The position numbers were made by a program, and so were the translations under genes. From contig CAJNDS010002754.1 of the NCBI GenBank assembly GCA_905221605.1, positions 62,001 to 126,000 on the forward strand: DNA of 64,000 bases, given 5' to 3'. Below are positions 33,756 to 44,526 of this stretch, one piece after another (the first letter of the stretch is position 1; every line of letters starts with the position of its first letter). The notes under the pieces were generated by a model. It was not told where the DNA came from, searched no databases, and was given only the letters and a program-made list of their open reading frames with translations. The DNA comes from Symbiodinium natans (Eukaryota > Sar > Dinophyceae > Suessiales > Symbiodiniaceae).

Positions 33756-36700
33756 TTGTTCTTGTGGGAGTGTTGTTTCAGACAATTCGCCCAAACCCTG
33801 AGAGGAGGAACTTGTGATCCTTTGATTCTTTGATCTTTCGTTGCTCTCTTGATGCTGAAAGGGTCCATCTTGAGGACAACAGCCCACAACTATGCTGAGT
33901 GCTGAATCTGGCACCAAGGCCGATCCCAGACACTCAAATGACAATCCAAGCCCTCCCCAGAATCTGCTAAACAGACAGGCCGTTCAGAGATCGTGCTCTC
34001 CGTGGTGCCCATATGGCGCTTTTGTGTTTACATGTTCTTAGCACCACCGAGCCACCGACTCTTAAACAAGCGCTTTATATTCCTTCGTGAATCAGAGGCC
34101 CCCGAATGTTGCTAGGATGCCCACTTCTTGGGGACCGACACAGACCATGGCCGCTGGCTGAGCTTTTGTCGGCTTCTGGTTGTCAGCCTCCCCACCCGGT
34201 CCTTAACCCCACACCGAATATTTGGCGAATACCCTGCACGCTGCAATGCAATGTTCGAAGGGCGCCATTTGGCAACGGGGACGGGGGCGGCAAAACATGG
34301 CAAACCCCTCCAGTCGCAACGGGAAGCCTCGGCTGAAAGAACTGCAAACTGTCCTGGCGGCCATTCCGGTCATGAGCCGGGGTTCTGTCCTAAGCTGAAA
34401 GATCTGAGTTGGGCGGCAAAGAGAGGCTCGGGCCTCAAGCAATCACACAGCAAGAGCATGAACAATCACATCAGTGTGCGGAGTTCCAGCCCCAGTCGCA
34501 GAGATCTTCTGGTGCTTCTTTTCGCCCACCCTCCCCATAAACCATGAGTTTCTTTTTGGTATGAGATTTGATTTGAATTGAGCTTTCCTGCCTGGGCCCC
34601 ACGGCCATGTGGATGAACCACGGGATGAATAGCGTGACGGCAATACAGAGAAGTTGAACTTATTGAGGCTGCATTCTGGTACCGTCGCGAAGCTGAAGCC
34701 TGTCGTAGCACGCCTGATACTTCTTGGTCTGCCTGGATCTGCCTGGGCGGCTGTCGGAATCAAACAGCGCCACTCGTTGGGCATGGTTGGGGCCTGAAAG
34801 TTGTATGTGCAAGTTCCGGCGTGGCTCGGAGCAGACTCCCTTAACAGAAGTTCACGTGTGTTGTGTGTGTGCCAAGGGTGTTGCATGGTTCGGGGTTCAA
34901 TGGGTTCAACGCTTGCAACTTGCCAGTGTGCTTGTCTTGTGTTCGGGGAAGAAGAAGTTGTGACGGGGCACGAACAAAAGGCTGGCGTTGTGTCTCTATT
35001 TGCTGAAGCTGCTGGCTAGTAAAGTGTCGCTCTCGATCTCTTTCTCGCTATCCAAATAAGATTCACTGGAGTAGGGGTTCGGTCGAGTGGTCTCGACATG
35101 TCATGTGTTCTGTGTTATGTGTTCTGTGTTCTGTGTTTCGTGTTCTGTGTTCTGTGTTCTGTGTTCTGTGTTCTGTGTTCTGTGTTCTGTGTTCTGTGTT
35201 CTGTGTTCTGTGTTCTGTGTTCTGTGTTCTGTGTGCTGTGTGTGTGTGTGCACGAGCGCGAGCGAGAGAGCGGGAGAGCGAGAGAGCGGGAGAGGGAGAG
35301 AGCGAGAGAGCGCGAGAGCGGGAGAGAGTGAGAGAGGGAGATAGTGAGAGAGCGAGAGTGTGAGAGAGCGATAGTGTGAGAGTGTGAGAGTATGTCTGTG
35401 AGTCTGCGTGTCTGCGTTTCTGCGTCTCTGCGTGTCTGCGTCTCTGCGTCTCTGCGTGTCTGTGTGTCTGCGTGTCTGCGTGTCTGTGTGTCTGCGTGTC
35501 TGTGCGTCTGTGTGTCTGTGTGTCTGTGTGTGGCACAGGTGAAGGTCATGGTGAAGGTCATGAGCAGGGACACGAGCAGGTGAGGTTGCGAAGGGTTTGC
35601 TGTGCCAGCTTTGCTTGTCAGCATGAGTCTTGGGAGTTTAACATGCTTGGGCATGTGGATCATGGATTCTTCATGATTCTTCACGAATGCCAGACTAGAA
35701 TGCTTGCTTTGCCATGAAAGAGCTCGTAGGTTCCCCCCGCCTCCCACCCCCTCCCCCCCCCCCCGGCCAATTTTTTTCGAGCCCTGAACTCCGCTTTTCG
35801 TTTGGATCCTAAACGGTCCCAAACTTCGTAAATGGTTGACTCCCCAAAATAGGAGAGACCCTGGAACTGATTAACTAATCCAGTGGCAGCCTTTGGGGCA
35901 AGAATCCGCCTGGAGGCTGTAAGTTCGTCCTCGCATCCCCACGCCCACAACGCCATGAGCAGCCTTGGTCCCTCGGCTGGGAGCTTGAGCTGGCAAGACT
36001 TTCTCCCACAGGAAACAAGACTCTGTCCAGGAATTTCACCAGACGTGCTAGCCACTTGTTAGCGGCTGTTAGTGTTCAGGGATTCGTTGAAAAACCTGGT
36101 ATACTGTAGAAATTTGTCCTTTGCTGCAAACTGTGGCATTGAGTGGGGTGAGGCGGCAGGGCGTGCAGCAGCAGGATGCAGGTTGGTTACTCCTGATGGC
36201 TTCTCCCAGGCAAATCTATGCCTCCTATGCCATTCGCCTCCCAAGTGTTGACAATCAGCTTGAAAACTCCAGAAGCCTTTGCAAACTCACAAACTGTCTG
36301 TGGATTGGTCAGGGTTTGGTTGGGAAGAAGTGTGAATGTTGGGCGTTAGAGTTAGGTCGTGTTCAGGTTGGATAGTACATCAATGTACACCTTTTGCCAC
36401 AAGTCATAAGTCCTCCTTCAACCCTGCATCTCGGCAAGGCATTGAGATGGCAGAGGCCGTCGACCGCACTGCTCTGCAGGTGCGGCCCGCGAACCTAGAA
36501 TTGTGCAGATCTTGCAAGATTGTGGACTGCAAATTGTCAACCTGTTCTTTGGTTTGTGCATAGCAAGAACAAGATTAACAAATGCGTTCTGAAAGGAGGC
36601 CTTGGAGTTTTCTTGAAAAGTTCTCTTGGAGATCCCTTTGGTGTTCCCTGGGAGATCCTCCTTAGAGCCTTAGAGTTCCTTGGAGATTCCTTCGAGATCC

Positions 36701-38034
36701 CTTGGAAATCTTTTGGAGTTTGCTTGAAAACTTAGATCGCTTGAGATCCTTTGAAGATCCCTTGGAATTTCCTTTGAGTTTGATCGGAGTTCCCTTGGAG
36801 TTCCCTGCGTTGCCTGTTCGACTTGCCATAATCGGCCACAGGGGTTCTGGTTGTTTAGTAGCTTCAGCCGCCCTTAAGCAGCCTGCCAAATTTTCAGTTC
36901 TCTTCAAGCCTTGCCAGAGGGTTATCTTCTGGTTTCAAGGACTTGTCTTTGGCTTCTCAGGTCGATATGGTGAACATCCCTGAGCGTTGGAAAATCCGAC
37001 TATACAGTCCAGACATGGTCTAGCAAAATCGCTATCATGAACGAGCATCCAGCACCTTGGATCCTCCATAAATTCAACCTTAGGCCCATCTAAAGACAAG
37101 AGCTTCAAGCTCCGAAGCCATCAGCCTGCGTTGCAGGAATGGCTTAAAGGGGTGGTGGAGCGCCTAGGAAAGGACCTTATCCGCCCAGCCCTTGGGTTCT
37201 TGTTGAACTTGCTTTGGGGGGCCGGGGCTCCGTGTGATTGAGACATCTGCGATATATGAAACGCCTTCAAGTCCGAACCGACGGGTGTGAGGGGGAGCTA
37301 CTGGACCGTGCAGGTCTATGTAAGGGCGAACGGAGTTGCCGCTTTGCAGTTTGGACTTATTTCTGAACACCGGATGCAAAGCTCGAGTCTTCCACAGTTC
37401 CGAAGATGCTGTGCATGGGAAGAAGACACCTGCGAGGGTGTTGGAACATTTGGTGAAACTTGGTGTGTTCCGACTCCTTTGGTGTGGATCTTCGGTGACG
37501 GCCTAAGGTGAGCTGACGAGGTGCTGACCCGGTGCCATGCCCGATAGAGGTTCCTCCAATCACAACACCAGCCCAATACACCATCCACCAGTCAATTAGG
37601 CATTCAAGGGCATTCAAAACACACGGGGTCGGAATCAGTCCCCGCGTCCTTTGCAATAAGTGTCAAAAGCAGACTCGGATGTTCCGATGTGCTGAAATCT
37701 GGGCCCGACAACCTGCTCTTGAAGCAAACGCCAAGCCAACACCAAGCCAACGCCAAGTCAAAGCAAAGCAAAGCCGAGGCCTGAAGGGCGTCTTGCGTCA
37801 TGGAGAGGCCCTGCCCACATGTGCATCCCTCTGCGTCCCATTTTAAATAAAGGATCCTTGTGCCCTAAGCCCTTAGTCGGATGGAGGCGGGCGCCAGCAA
37901 AACTCAGGGCTCCTCTTGCTGTCTCCGGGTGGCTGTTTACACTGTGGATCATTGTAACCGTGGCATTTGGGCTGCAGCGCTTCAAGCCCGTCCTTCCACC
38001 GTCTACCATTCGAATCTTCGATTCTTCGAACAGC
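33756..38034 (+). other. Intronic or intergenic DNA with microsatellites
   Basis: No gene recognised. It holds the 35.1-35.5 kb microsatellite, degenerate short repeats around TTGGAGATCCCTT at 36600-36810 and a C-run at 35752-35764. Remaining exons of the CobW-like C-terminal domain may be hidden here; a weak candidate is 36441-36479 (EMAEAVDRTALQ). Confidence 0.45.
35100..35535. repeat. Compound microsatellite
   Basis: Three blocks in sequence: about 19 copies of the heptamer TTCTGTG (35103-35235), then GAGAGCG/GGGAGA-type repeats (35256-35390), then TGTCTGCG/TCTGTG-type repeats (35392-35535). The long frames through it are repeat artefacts. Confidence 0.95.
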
Positions 38035-41000
38035 ATGGCGGCAAAGAAGAAGGCGCCTGCTACGGGAGTGCTTCCGAGTGAACATGGGGGCCGAGCGTCC
38101 CATGCTCCTGAGTCTCAGTACATGCTGGAAGTTTTCTTTCTCAAGCTCTCGTCCGACATCTCTTCAAAATGGCTCATGGCATTTATGTTCTGAGTTACAG
38201 TCGAACTGGCGGATGTATAGACCTGTATAGATATGTATCGCGGATCGTCTCTGGGATGATCTGTCTTTGCTTGGGGCCTCCGGACCCGAGGGACGCGAGT
38301 TCATCACGATTCCCCAAAATGCCAATCCCTAGAGCCCTAAGCAAGAAGCCTTAAAGAGCCTAAAGAGCCTAAGAGGTCATGGTCGATGTGATCAGCGACG
38401 TTGTCTGACCCTTCTGTTGGATCGGGAAGCGCAATCTGGAGGGCGCCATGAAGCAGAGCCTTGGCCGTGCTGAAACTTCTCCTCGAGACAGTTCATTTGC
38501 AAAAAAAGTTTCACAAGCAAGGTCGAGTTCCTCCCAAGCTGGTGCGAAGTAAGATCTTGAGGGGCATCAGAACTCGCATGGGCAAGAAAGCAGAGTTACC
38601 AGTTATCGAAGAATCGCATGCTAGACCCCTGAACTCTAAACGCATGCAGAAACGCTTGAGACATCGTGTACTTGAAGCGTCTGGAACATTCTGGAACCCT
38701 GGAGTGCAGAGCAGCCCTCCTCCGAAAGTCCGAAAGGTTCTCTGACGTTGACTTTGAAGTTCGCTGGCTGCCATATCAGCTGAACCCCCAAGCATCCGAC
38801 AAGCCTTCCAGCAAGATTTGTGGCTGCATTTGCTACTTGGTCTCGGGATTGATTTCGCCGGTTGGAAGTTTTGTCTCGCGGAGCTCGTGCAGTAGAGGGT
38901 GCGCAAGATGCGGTGGTTTCGCAGCTTTACGTGATTGAATGCTGCGTGCTTCGCCCAAGGATGCAGGCTTACGCGGAAAAGTTCGGCAAAAGCAAGGCTG
39001 CCAGTCACGAAAGCCTGCACGGTTGCGCTTGCTTTCGTTCATGATTGTGCCATCGAAGGCCCGAAGCCCTAAAACTCCAACACCCTAAACCCTAAAGCCG
39101 TAAAGCCCCAAAACCTAAAACCCTAAAGGCTCAACCCCGAAACCCCCAAACCCCGAAAAGCCTGAACGCAAACTCTCCCTCCCCCTTCCCCCCACCCTTC
39201 CCCCCCCTTCTCCCCGCGGAAGGTGTTGGGATAGTTGAAACTTTGGGATAGTCCAGGCGTTTTGGGTACTTCGGGCAGGGCCGGACACCAGGAGATCCGA
39301 ACAGAAAGCTTTACATTCGAGCACAAAATGTGGGCAACAAATCGTACTTCTTCCAATGCTTCACATACGGGCACAAACGGCGGGTGACAAATCGTACTTC
39401 TTCCCGCGTTTGATTTTCGATCACAAACGGTGGGCAACAAATCGTACTTCTTCAAACGCTTCACATTCGGGACAAACGGCAGGTGACAAATTGTAAGTTT
39501 TCAACGCTTTACATCCGAGCACAAGCTGTAAGCAACAAACCGATCCTTTCCCAATGCCTGACATTCGAGCACAAACGTTTCCAAGAACAACGAAGCCACG
39601 AAGGTGTACCTGACAAAGTACATGTCAGTGTACCACACAAATGCTACATGTGAGCACTTACGTCAAGGGTTCAAGACTCTGCGTAAATGTAAAGTGTGTG
39701 CTCACAAGAAAGTCGCAGCAGCCTAGACAAGGCAAAGCTGCAGGGGGGGTGCGCAGATAGTACAGTGTTTGTGCAGCCTTTCCCTTGAGTAGTATTTGAG
39801 CCCAATACGTGTTAACACTGCAGCCCTGTGTTGGCTTAAAAGTCCGAGCTTTTGTGAGTTTAGCATTCCGCGCAGCTTTATCCTGGAGCACAAACTGTGG
39901 GAAACACATCGTACGTCTTGGAATGCTTCACAGTCGGGCACAAACGGCAGGTGACAAATCGTACTTCTTCAAGCGCTTCATATTCGAGCACAGGCTGCAG
40001 GCAACAAATCATATTTCTTCCAATGGTTTGCGTTCGGGCGCACAGTCTTGGCGACAAATCGTATTCTTGACATTGGAGCACAAGCGGCGGGCGACAAATC
40101 GTGCTTCTTCCAGTGTTTTACATTCGTGCACAAACTGCAGGAAGTACAGCGTGCTTCTTGCAACGCTGCACATTCGAGCACAAACTGTTGGCGACAAGCC
40201 GTACTTCTTGCGATGCTTCTTGTTCGGGCGCGCAAACTGTGGGCAACAAGTCGTACTTCTTCCGATGCTTTACGTTCGAGAACAAACTCTGGGCACAAAT
40301 TTCGAGCAACAAACTGCGCTTCTTCCAATGCATTACATTCGAGCACAAACGGTGGGCAACAAATCGTACTTCTTCCGGTGCTCGAGCACAAACGGTGGGC
40401 AACAAATCGTACTTCTTGAGATACTTCATTTCAGCACAAAGGGACCATTCCCCCCCTTCCCCCCCTTCCCCCCCCCTCCCCCTCCCCCCCTTCCCCCCTT
40501 CCCTTCCCCCCCTTCCCTTCCCCCCCTTCCCCCTTCCCCCCCCCCTCCCCCCCCTCCCTTCCCCTTCCCTTCCCCTTCCCTTTCCCCCCCCTCCCCCCCC
40601 CCTACCCTGCATGTTGCGAGACGCTTTGCCATGCCAATCGTCCAAAGTGCATCACAGCCCCGAGTGTTTGCAGCAGCAGGAAGAGGTGAAGCAGATGGGG
40701 GATTGGATGAAAGGCCCGCCCTGACGCCAAACTTCCCCAAATCCTTAACGTCACACTTGCTGAAGGCTCCGACCGGATGATGCCGCACAGGGGTGCAGAT
40801 GGAATTGACCTCAACTCCAAGACTGCTCCCTCAACCCTCAACCCGGAGGCAAGTTCGATGCCGTGGGGCTGCCTTATGCCTTCACAGAGAAGGGAATGGT
40901 GCCATGGGCACCGATGGTGAGTTTGCATGGTTTTGGGTGTTGGGATTTTCTTGTGCAAATCAGATTCAGGTCTTCGATGGTCAAAAGTTTAAAGAGCCAA

Positions 41001-44000
41001 ACATTGCCCCGCAGCAGGCAGGTGGATTGAGCGCTCACCCCCACCAATCCACATCATTATGTGCTGGCAAGGTCTTTCTTTGCTGAGCAGTCCTTATATA
41101 TGGAATTCCCCCTGCTCGTTGAGTAACTCTTGAACGCAGTGATGTTTTTTGTTTGAGTTGGTTGCTCGGCAATCCGGCATGAGCAGTTTGATTGGTATCC
41201 TCATCATAGGGACCGGCCTGTAAAAGTGGCACATGCAGACATGTTCTGCACGCACAACACATGGCTCAGTTCTTCCCTGACTTGGTAAGAGACTGCGCAT
41301 GCACTCTGGAGCCAGATGTCAAGCCGTGACGGTTGAGGTGAGCAGCACCTTTGATGCCCACCGGGTCCTCACTGAAGCATATCGGCTGCTGGGCCACATT
41401 CTATGTGCCATGTTGGGCCACTTTTGTCAGATTGAACCAGAGTGATCTGCGGAGTGTAGTGAAGTTTGGGTATTTGCTTCCTTAGGCAGGGTGGAGCGGC
41501 TGCGCAGGATAAGGCGGCCGAGGCAGGATACAAAGTGACGAGTTCTGAGGCCCCTGTTTGTTGAACACGTTCCCTAATACGACCTACTTGCGTCTGACCT
41601 AGCTTTTGTCATGCAGCCTCGGCGGCCTGAGCGTTCCGAGTTTCCCCAAGGCCACAGGCCGTAGACGGGATAGTGCGCCTCAACAAAGCTCCCTCCCCCC
41701 TTCCGCTTTTGACGGGGCGGCGGGTGGCCCCCTCCCTCTCCCCCCCCCCCCCCCCCCCCGACGGGTAGGTCTAGGTTTGAGGTGGTTGATTGTTTCAATT
41801 CCTATTGAGAACCTAGGATTCTTATTCATGTTGCTAGGATGCCTATTCATATTTTTATGATTCCAATTCATATTTAATTCATATTTGTTGATGTTTCCTA
41901 TGAGTTTCAATAAGAGCATCCTATTGAAAGGCATCATAGGCCCCCTTTAAAAAGCCGGGGGGAGGGGGGAGGAAAGGGGGCCTGAATCCCGGTGACGTGC
42001 TTTTTGGCGCACTCTCTCCGCTGAGTCCCGACAGGGCCACAGCAATCATCGAAGGCTCGTCGGAGTCTCGGAGTCGTCTCTCAGGTTACCTCCTCCCTTT
42101 CAGGCCAACCTGGTTGCAAACCCACTTTGAGCTTGCATGCCTGTTGTTGCAGGCTTTGTTCCACTCCTATTTCGCCGAGGAGTCACATGGCAGAGTGTGT
42201 TTGTGAGTCATGTTCACAGATTTATCTTCTGTTCAAGGCACTCAAGATTTTGTGTTGTTTGACGGTCAACCAGGGACAAGGACGTGTAGAAATATCAAGT
42301 TTTAGCAGTGAAGCTCAACCGCTGCATTTTGGGTTCAGATAACAATACCCCCTACGTCAAAGCCAATAACTTGGCTACTTTGATTAGGTCGGAGGTTGAC
42401 TGTATTCATCACCAAGTATCAAGAGCAGGCACCAGCACATTCATTTCCAAGGCCTTGTGTTTTTCCCCAAACAGTCTACTGTTAGGATTCTAAATTCATT
42501 TAAGGATTGCCGACATTCTGAGGACTGTTGCCGCGTTCCTGGGCTCCTTGTCTCCCTTTCTCTCCCTTTATCTCCCTTTGTCTCCCTTTATCTCCCTTTG
42601 TCTCCCTTTGTCTCCCTTCATGTGGGTGTCTTTGCCAGGTTGCTGTGCTGCTCGTCTCCCTTTGTCTCCCTTCGTTTCCCTGTGTGTCCCGTTGTCTCCA
42701 CTGTTTCTTTCACGTGCCTTTGACTGTTTGGGGTCTTAGGTGGTGTAATTCGCTTCCAAGGAAAGCGCCCAATGACCCCGAGGAACTGAAGAAGGTCACG
42801 GGGCTCTGGTACATATGGAGTCATTTTCTCCGTTCTGCTTCTGTAGAGCATGGTCATTCAGTGTCTTTGGACTTCGCCGCCGAAGGGCTTCTGGTTTGGT
42901 GTTGTCGTCTTTTGATGCAGCGGGGTTGCCTTTTTGCAACAACACTAAAGGTGGTTTTCACAGGTGAAGGAGGTTTGTCGACGATATGTTGTGTGTGTGT
43001 GTGTGTGTGTGTGTGTCGTTCTTGTCGTAATTCGCAGGAGCTTGAAGATGCATGCTCTAGGTTCCCCCGTCCGATAAGTACTTTGTCCCCGGTATGCTGT
43101 ATTAGTTTACCGGGTGCCATGGGAAGACAAAGCGCAAGCCAAAAGCTTGTGCATTCAGGCCTCTATTTACGCTCACGAAAGCAGGTCCATGTAAACCCTC
43201 TTGCCCAAAGCTGAAACATGCGAAATTTCCTCAAACCACCTGATTCTTCCCACATTTCCGAGACCCTAGGCGGCGGCCGCAGCCGGCATCGATGGCGAGG
43301 CCCTGCCGCCCGGCTTGTCAAGTGCTGAGATGCCGGGATCCCTGTGGCGAACATTTGTGGGCGTGAACAGCCTGCATGAATCCGAAACTTGAGCCTATGA
43401 CACCTCTTCGGCAACGCAAGCCTTTTGCTTACGAGTGTTCCTGTGTTTTCCTTGCTGCATGCCAAGCTGCCCAGCAATCAGAGTCCCTCCCATAAGCTTC
43501 TAACCATTGAACTTGGAACAATCCAAATCCCAAGCCCTGAAGCCCAAGCAACAACAAGCCCCAAACCCTTCCACAACCTTGAACTCTCGACCCTCAGAGT
43601 AGTTGAGCCGAGGGTCGCTGACAAGTCCGTGGCTGCCGCTGAGGTAAAGGAGGCGGGAGCGGACCCTTCCATCTAATCTTTAACAGAGGGAGGGGCATGT
43701 GGGAGTTTTGGGGTCTGTTCATTCCCCACCTCGGTTTGCGGCATTGCGTTTCAATTCTTCTCACTCCGCTATTGTCCTCGCCCACGCATGAAATGTCGGA
43801 GTGCACATGCTTCGAGCGGCTCAGGGCTGCTGCACAGGCCGGCTGCAGAGTGACTTTCAGAATGCTGGAACAAGGCAGCTGGGAAACGGTGACCCAGAAT
43901 AGTCCAACAGTTCCCCCCTGTGATTGCATATTTGATCTGCTGGCGACACTACTGCAGGAACTGTGAAACCTTACGCTCGGGTCTAAATCCTCAACCACCT

Positions 44001-44526
44001 TGGCATCACCTCGGGCATAAAACGCAGAGCCCGGGCTTGGGGCTTCAAGGAGCTCAAGATCGGCCAGCAGCTGCGCGTTGCTAAGATGCAAAAGAGGGGC
44101 GGCTGGGGATCGGTACCGAATGCAGTTTCCACGCGCGGCCATCAGCTAGCCCTTCACTAGCTCTCTGATACGTTTTCAATGCCTCCTCGCCTGGGGCTTT
44201 TTAGACTTGGTCAGAAACCTCAGAGCCTTAGACAATCATTCGAGGTGCGCGGCGTGCCTCACTTCGTGATTCGGGCCGATGGTTCATCGTGGCCCGGTTG
44301 CAACCGTGATGACTTAAGGTTTTCCCGTGATTGAAGTGCAACCGAATCATCATAATTTTAGACCTGAAGAACATCCAACGGCCAAGTTGAATGATGTTTT
44401 TGTTTTTAACTTCCTGCAGAACAAAGGAAGGCGCAGCAGATTTCTGGTGCCCAGCCACCAGAAGAGTTTGTCGATGCGCTTCTTGGTCTTTCAAAAGCGA
44501 AAGTCCTCCCAAGTCGAGGCATATGA
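38035..44526 (+). CDS. FrnE/DsbA-family thioredoxin-fold protein with UGA in the redox motif (spliced)
   Basis: Candidate selenoprotein of the DsbA/FrnE family (thiol-disulfide oxidoreductase fold). Exons that join in phase: 38035-38077 (MAAKKKAPATGVLP), 38374-38455 (VDVISDVV, TGA, PFCWIGKRNLEGAM), 38737-38814 (DVDFEVRWLPYQLNP), 38960-about 38996 (MQAYAEKFGKSK). Further exons: 40849-40916 (FDAVGLPYAFTEKG, donor GTGAGT), 42153-about 42180 (ALFHSYFAEE), 44420-44526 (QQISGAQPPEEFVDALLGL, then TGA). The order matches the family: CPxC, (V)RWRPFQLNP, YAEKFG, ALFxAYF, ISGAQPP. At 38406-38408 TGA stands exactly where the first Cys of CPxC is expected (residue about 26). Either it encodes selenocysteine or it is a Cys-to-stop mutation. 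Exons for the segments before 40849, before 42153 and before 44420 are not resolved. A SECIS element was not recognised by eye. Confidence 0.7.
38406..38408 (+). other. In-frame TGA at the redox-active Cys position (possible Sec codon)
   Basis: Reads GTT GTC TGA CCC TTC TGT TGG: Val-Val-(Sec or stop)-Pro-Phe-Cys-Trp. The codons on both sides keep the family consensus, and the frame stays intact for the rest of the gene. Confidence 0.6.
39065..39130. repeat. Interstitial telomere-like repeats
   Basis: Two perfect tandem CCCTAAA units (39083-39096) lie among degenerate ones (CCCTAAAAC, CCTAAAAACC-like). This is the complement of the TTTAGGG telomere type used by plants and dinoflagellates. Confidence 0.6.
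39303..40438. repeat. Minisatellite, unit about 45-50 bp, two blocks
   Basis: Blocks 39303-39590 and 39880-40438 repeat a unit built from TTCACATTCGAGCACAAAC, then GGTGGGCAACAAATCGTACT and TCTTCCAATG. At least fifteen imperfect copies were seen. The long frames through them are artefacts. Confidence 0.9.
40439..40604. repeat. Polypyrimidine tract (CCCCTTCCC)n
   Basis: About 165 bases almost entirely of C and T on the + strand. It could form triplex or G-quadruplex structures on the complement. Confidence 0.9.
40917..42152 (+). other. Intron of the FrnE-like gene
   Basis: Follows the canonical donor GTGAGT at 40917. Includes a run of twenty C at 41740-41759 and a short AT-rich stretch at 41760-41940. 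A family exon between GLPYAF and ALFHSYF is expected but not identified. Confidence 0.45.
42545..42715. repeat. TCTCCCTTT(G/A) decamer repeat
   Basis: About a dozen near-perfect copies of TCTCCCTTTG or TCTCCCTTTA, interrupted around 42620-42650. Confidence 0.9.
42989..43016. repeat. (GT)14 microsatellite
   Basis: Fourteen uninterrupted GT dinucleotides. Confidence 0.95.

Larger units (their letters stand above)
38997..40848 (+). other. Intron(s) of the FrnE-like gene with minisatellites
   Basis: Contains CCCTAAA-type motifs at 39065-39130, minisatellite blocks 39303-39590 and 39880-40438, and the pyrimidine tract 40439-40604. One or more family exons (between YAEKFG and GLPYAF) should lie here but were not found. 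Confidence 0.5.
42181..44419 (+). other. Intron(s) of the FrnE-like gene
   Basis: Contains a TCTCCCTTTG/A repeat (42545-42715) and a GT dinucleotide run (42989-43016). A small coding-like piece at 43038-43061 (ELEDACSR) after an AG may be an exon. Nothing else is recognisable. Confidence 0.45.

Noticed and set aside
35063..35822. Long ORFs on both strands (Cys/Val- or His/Thr-rich)
   Set aside because: Direct translation of the heptamer and GAGAGCG microsatellites.
36441..36479. Exon-like piece EMAEAVDRTALQ
   Set aside because: Too short, no family match and no phase constraint; left as an unassigned possibility.
39809..40780. 323-codon ORF over the minisatellite
   Set aside because: It is a translation of tandem repeats and the C/T tract, ending in long Pro/Ser runs; several frames are open for the same reason.
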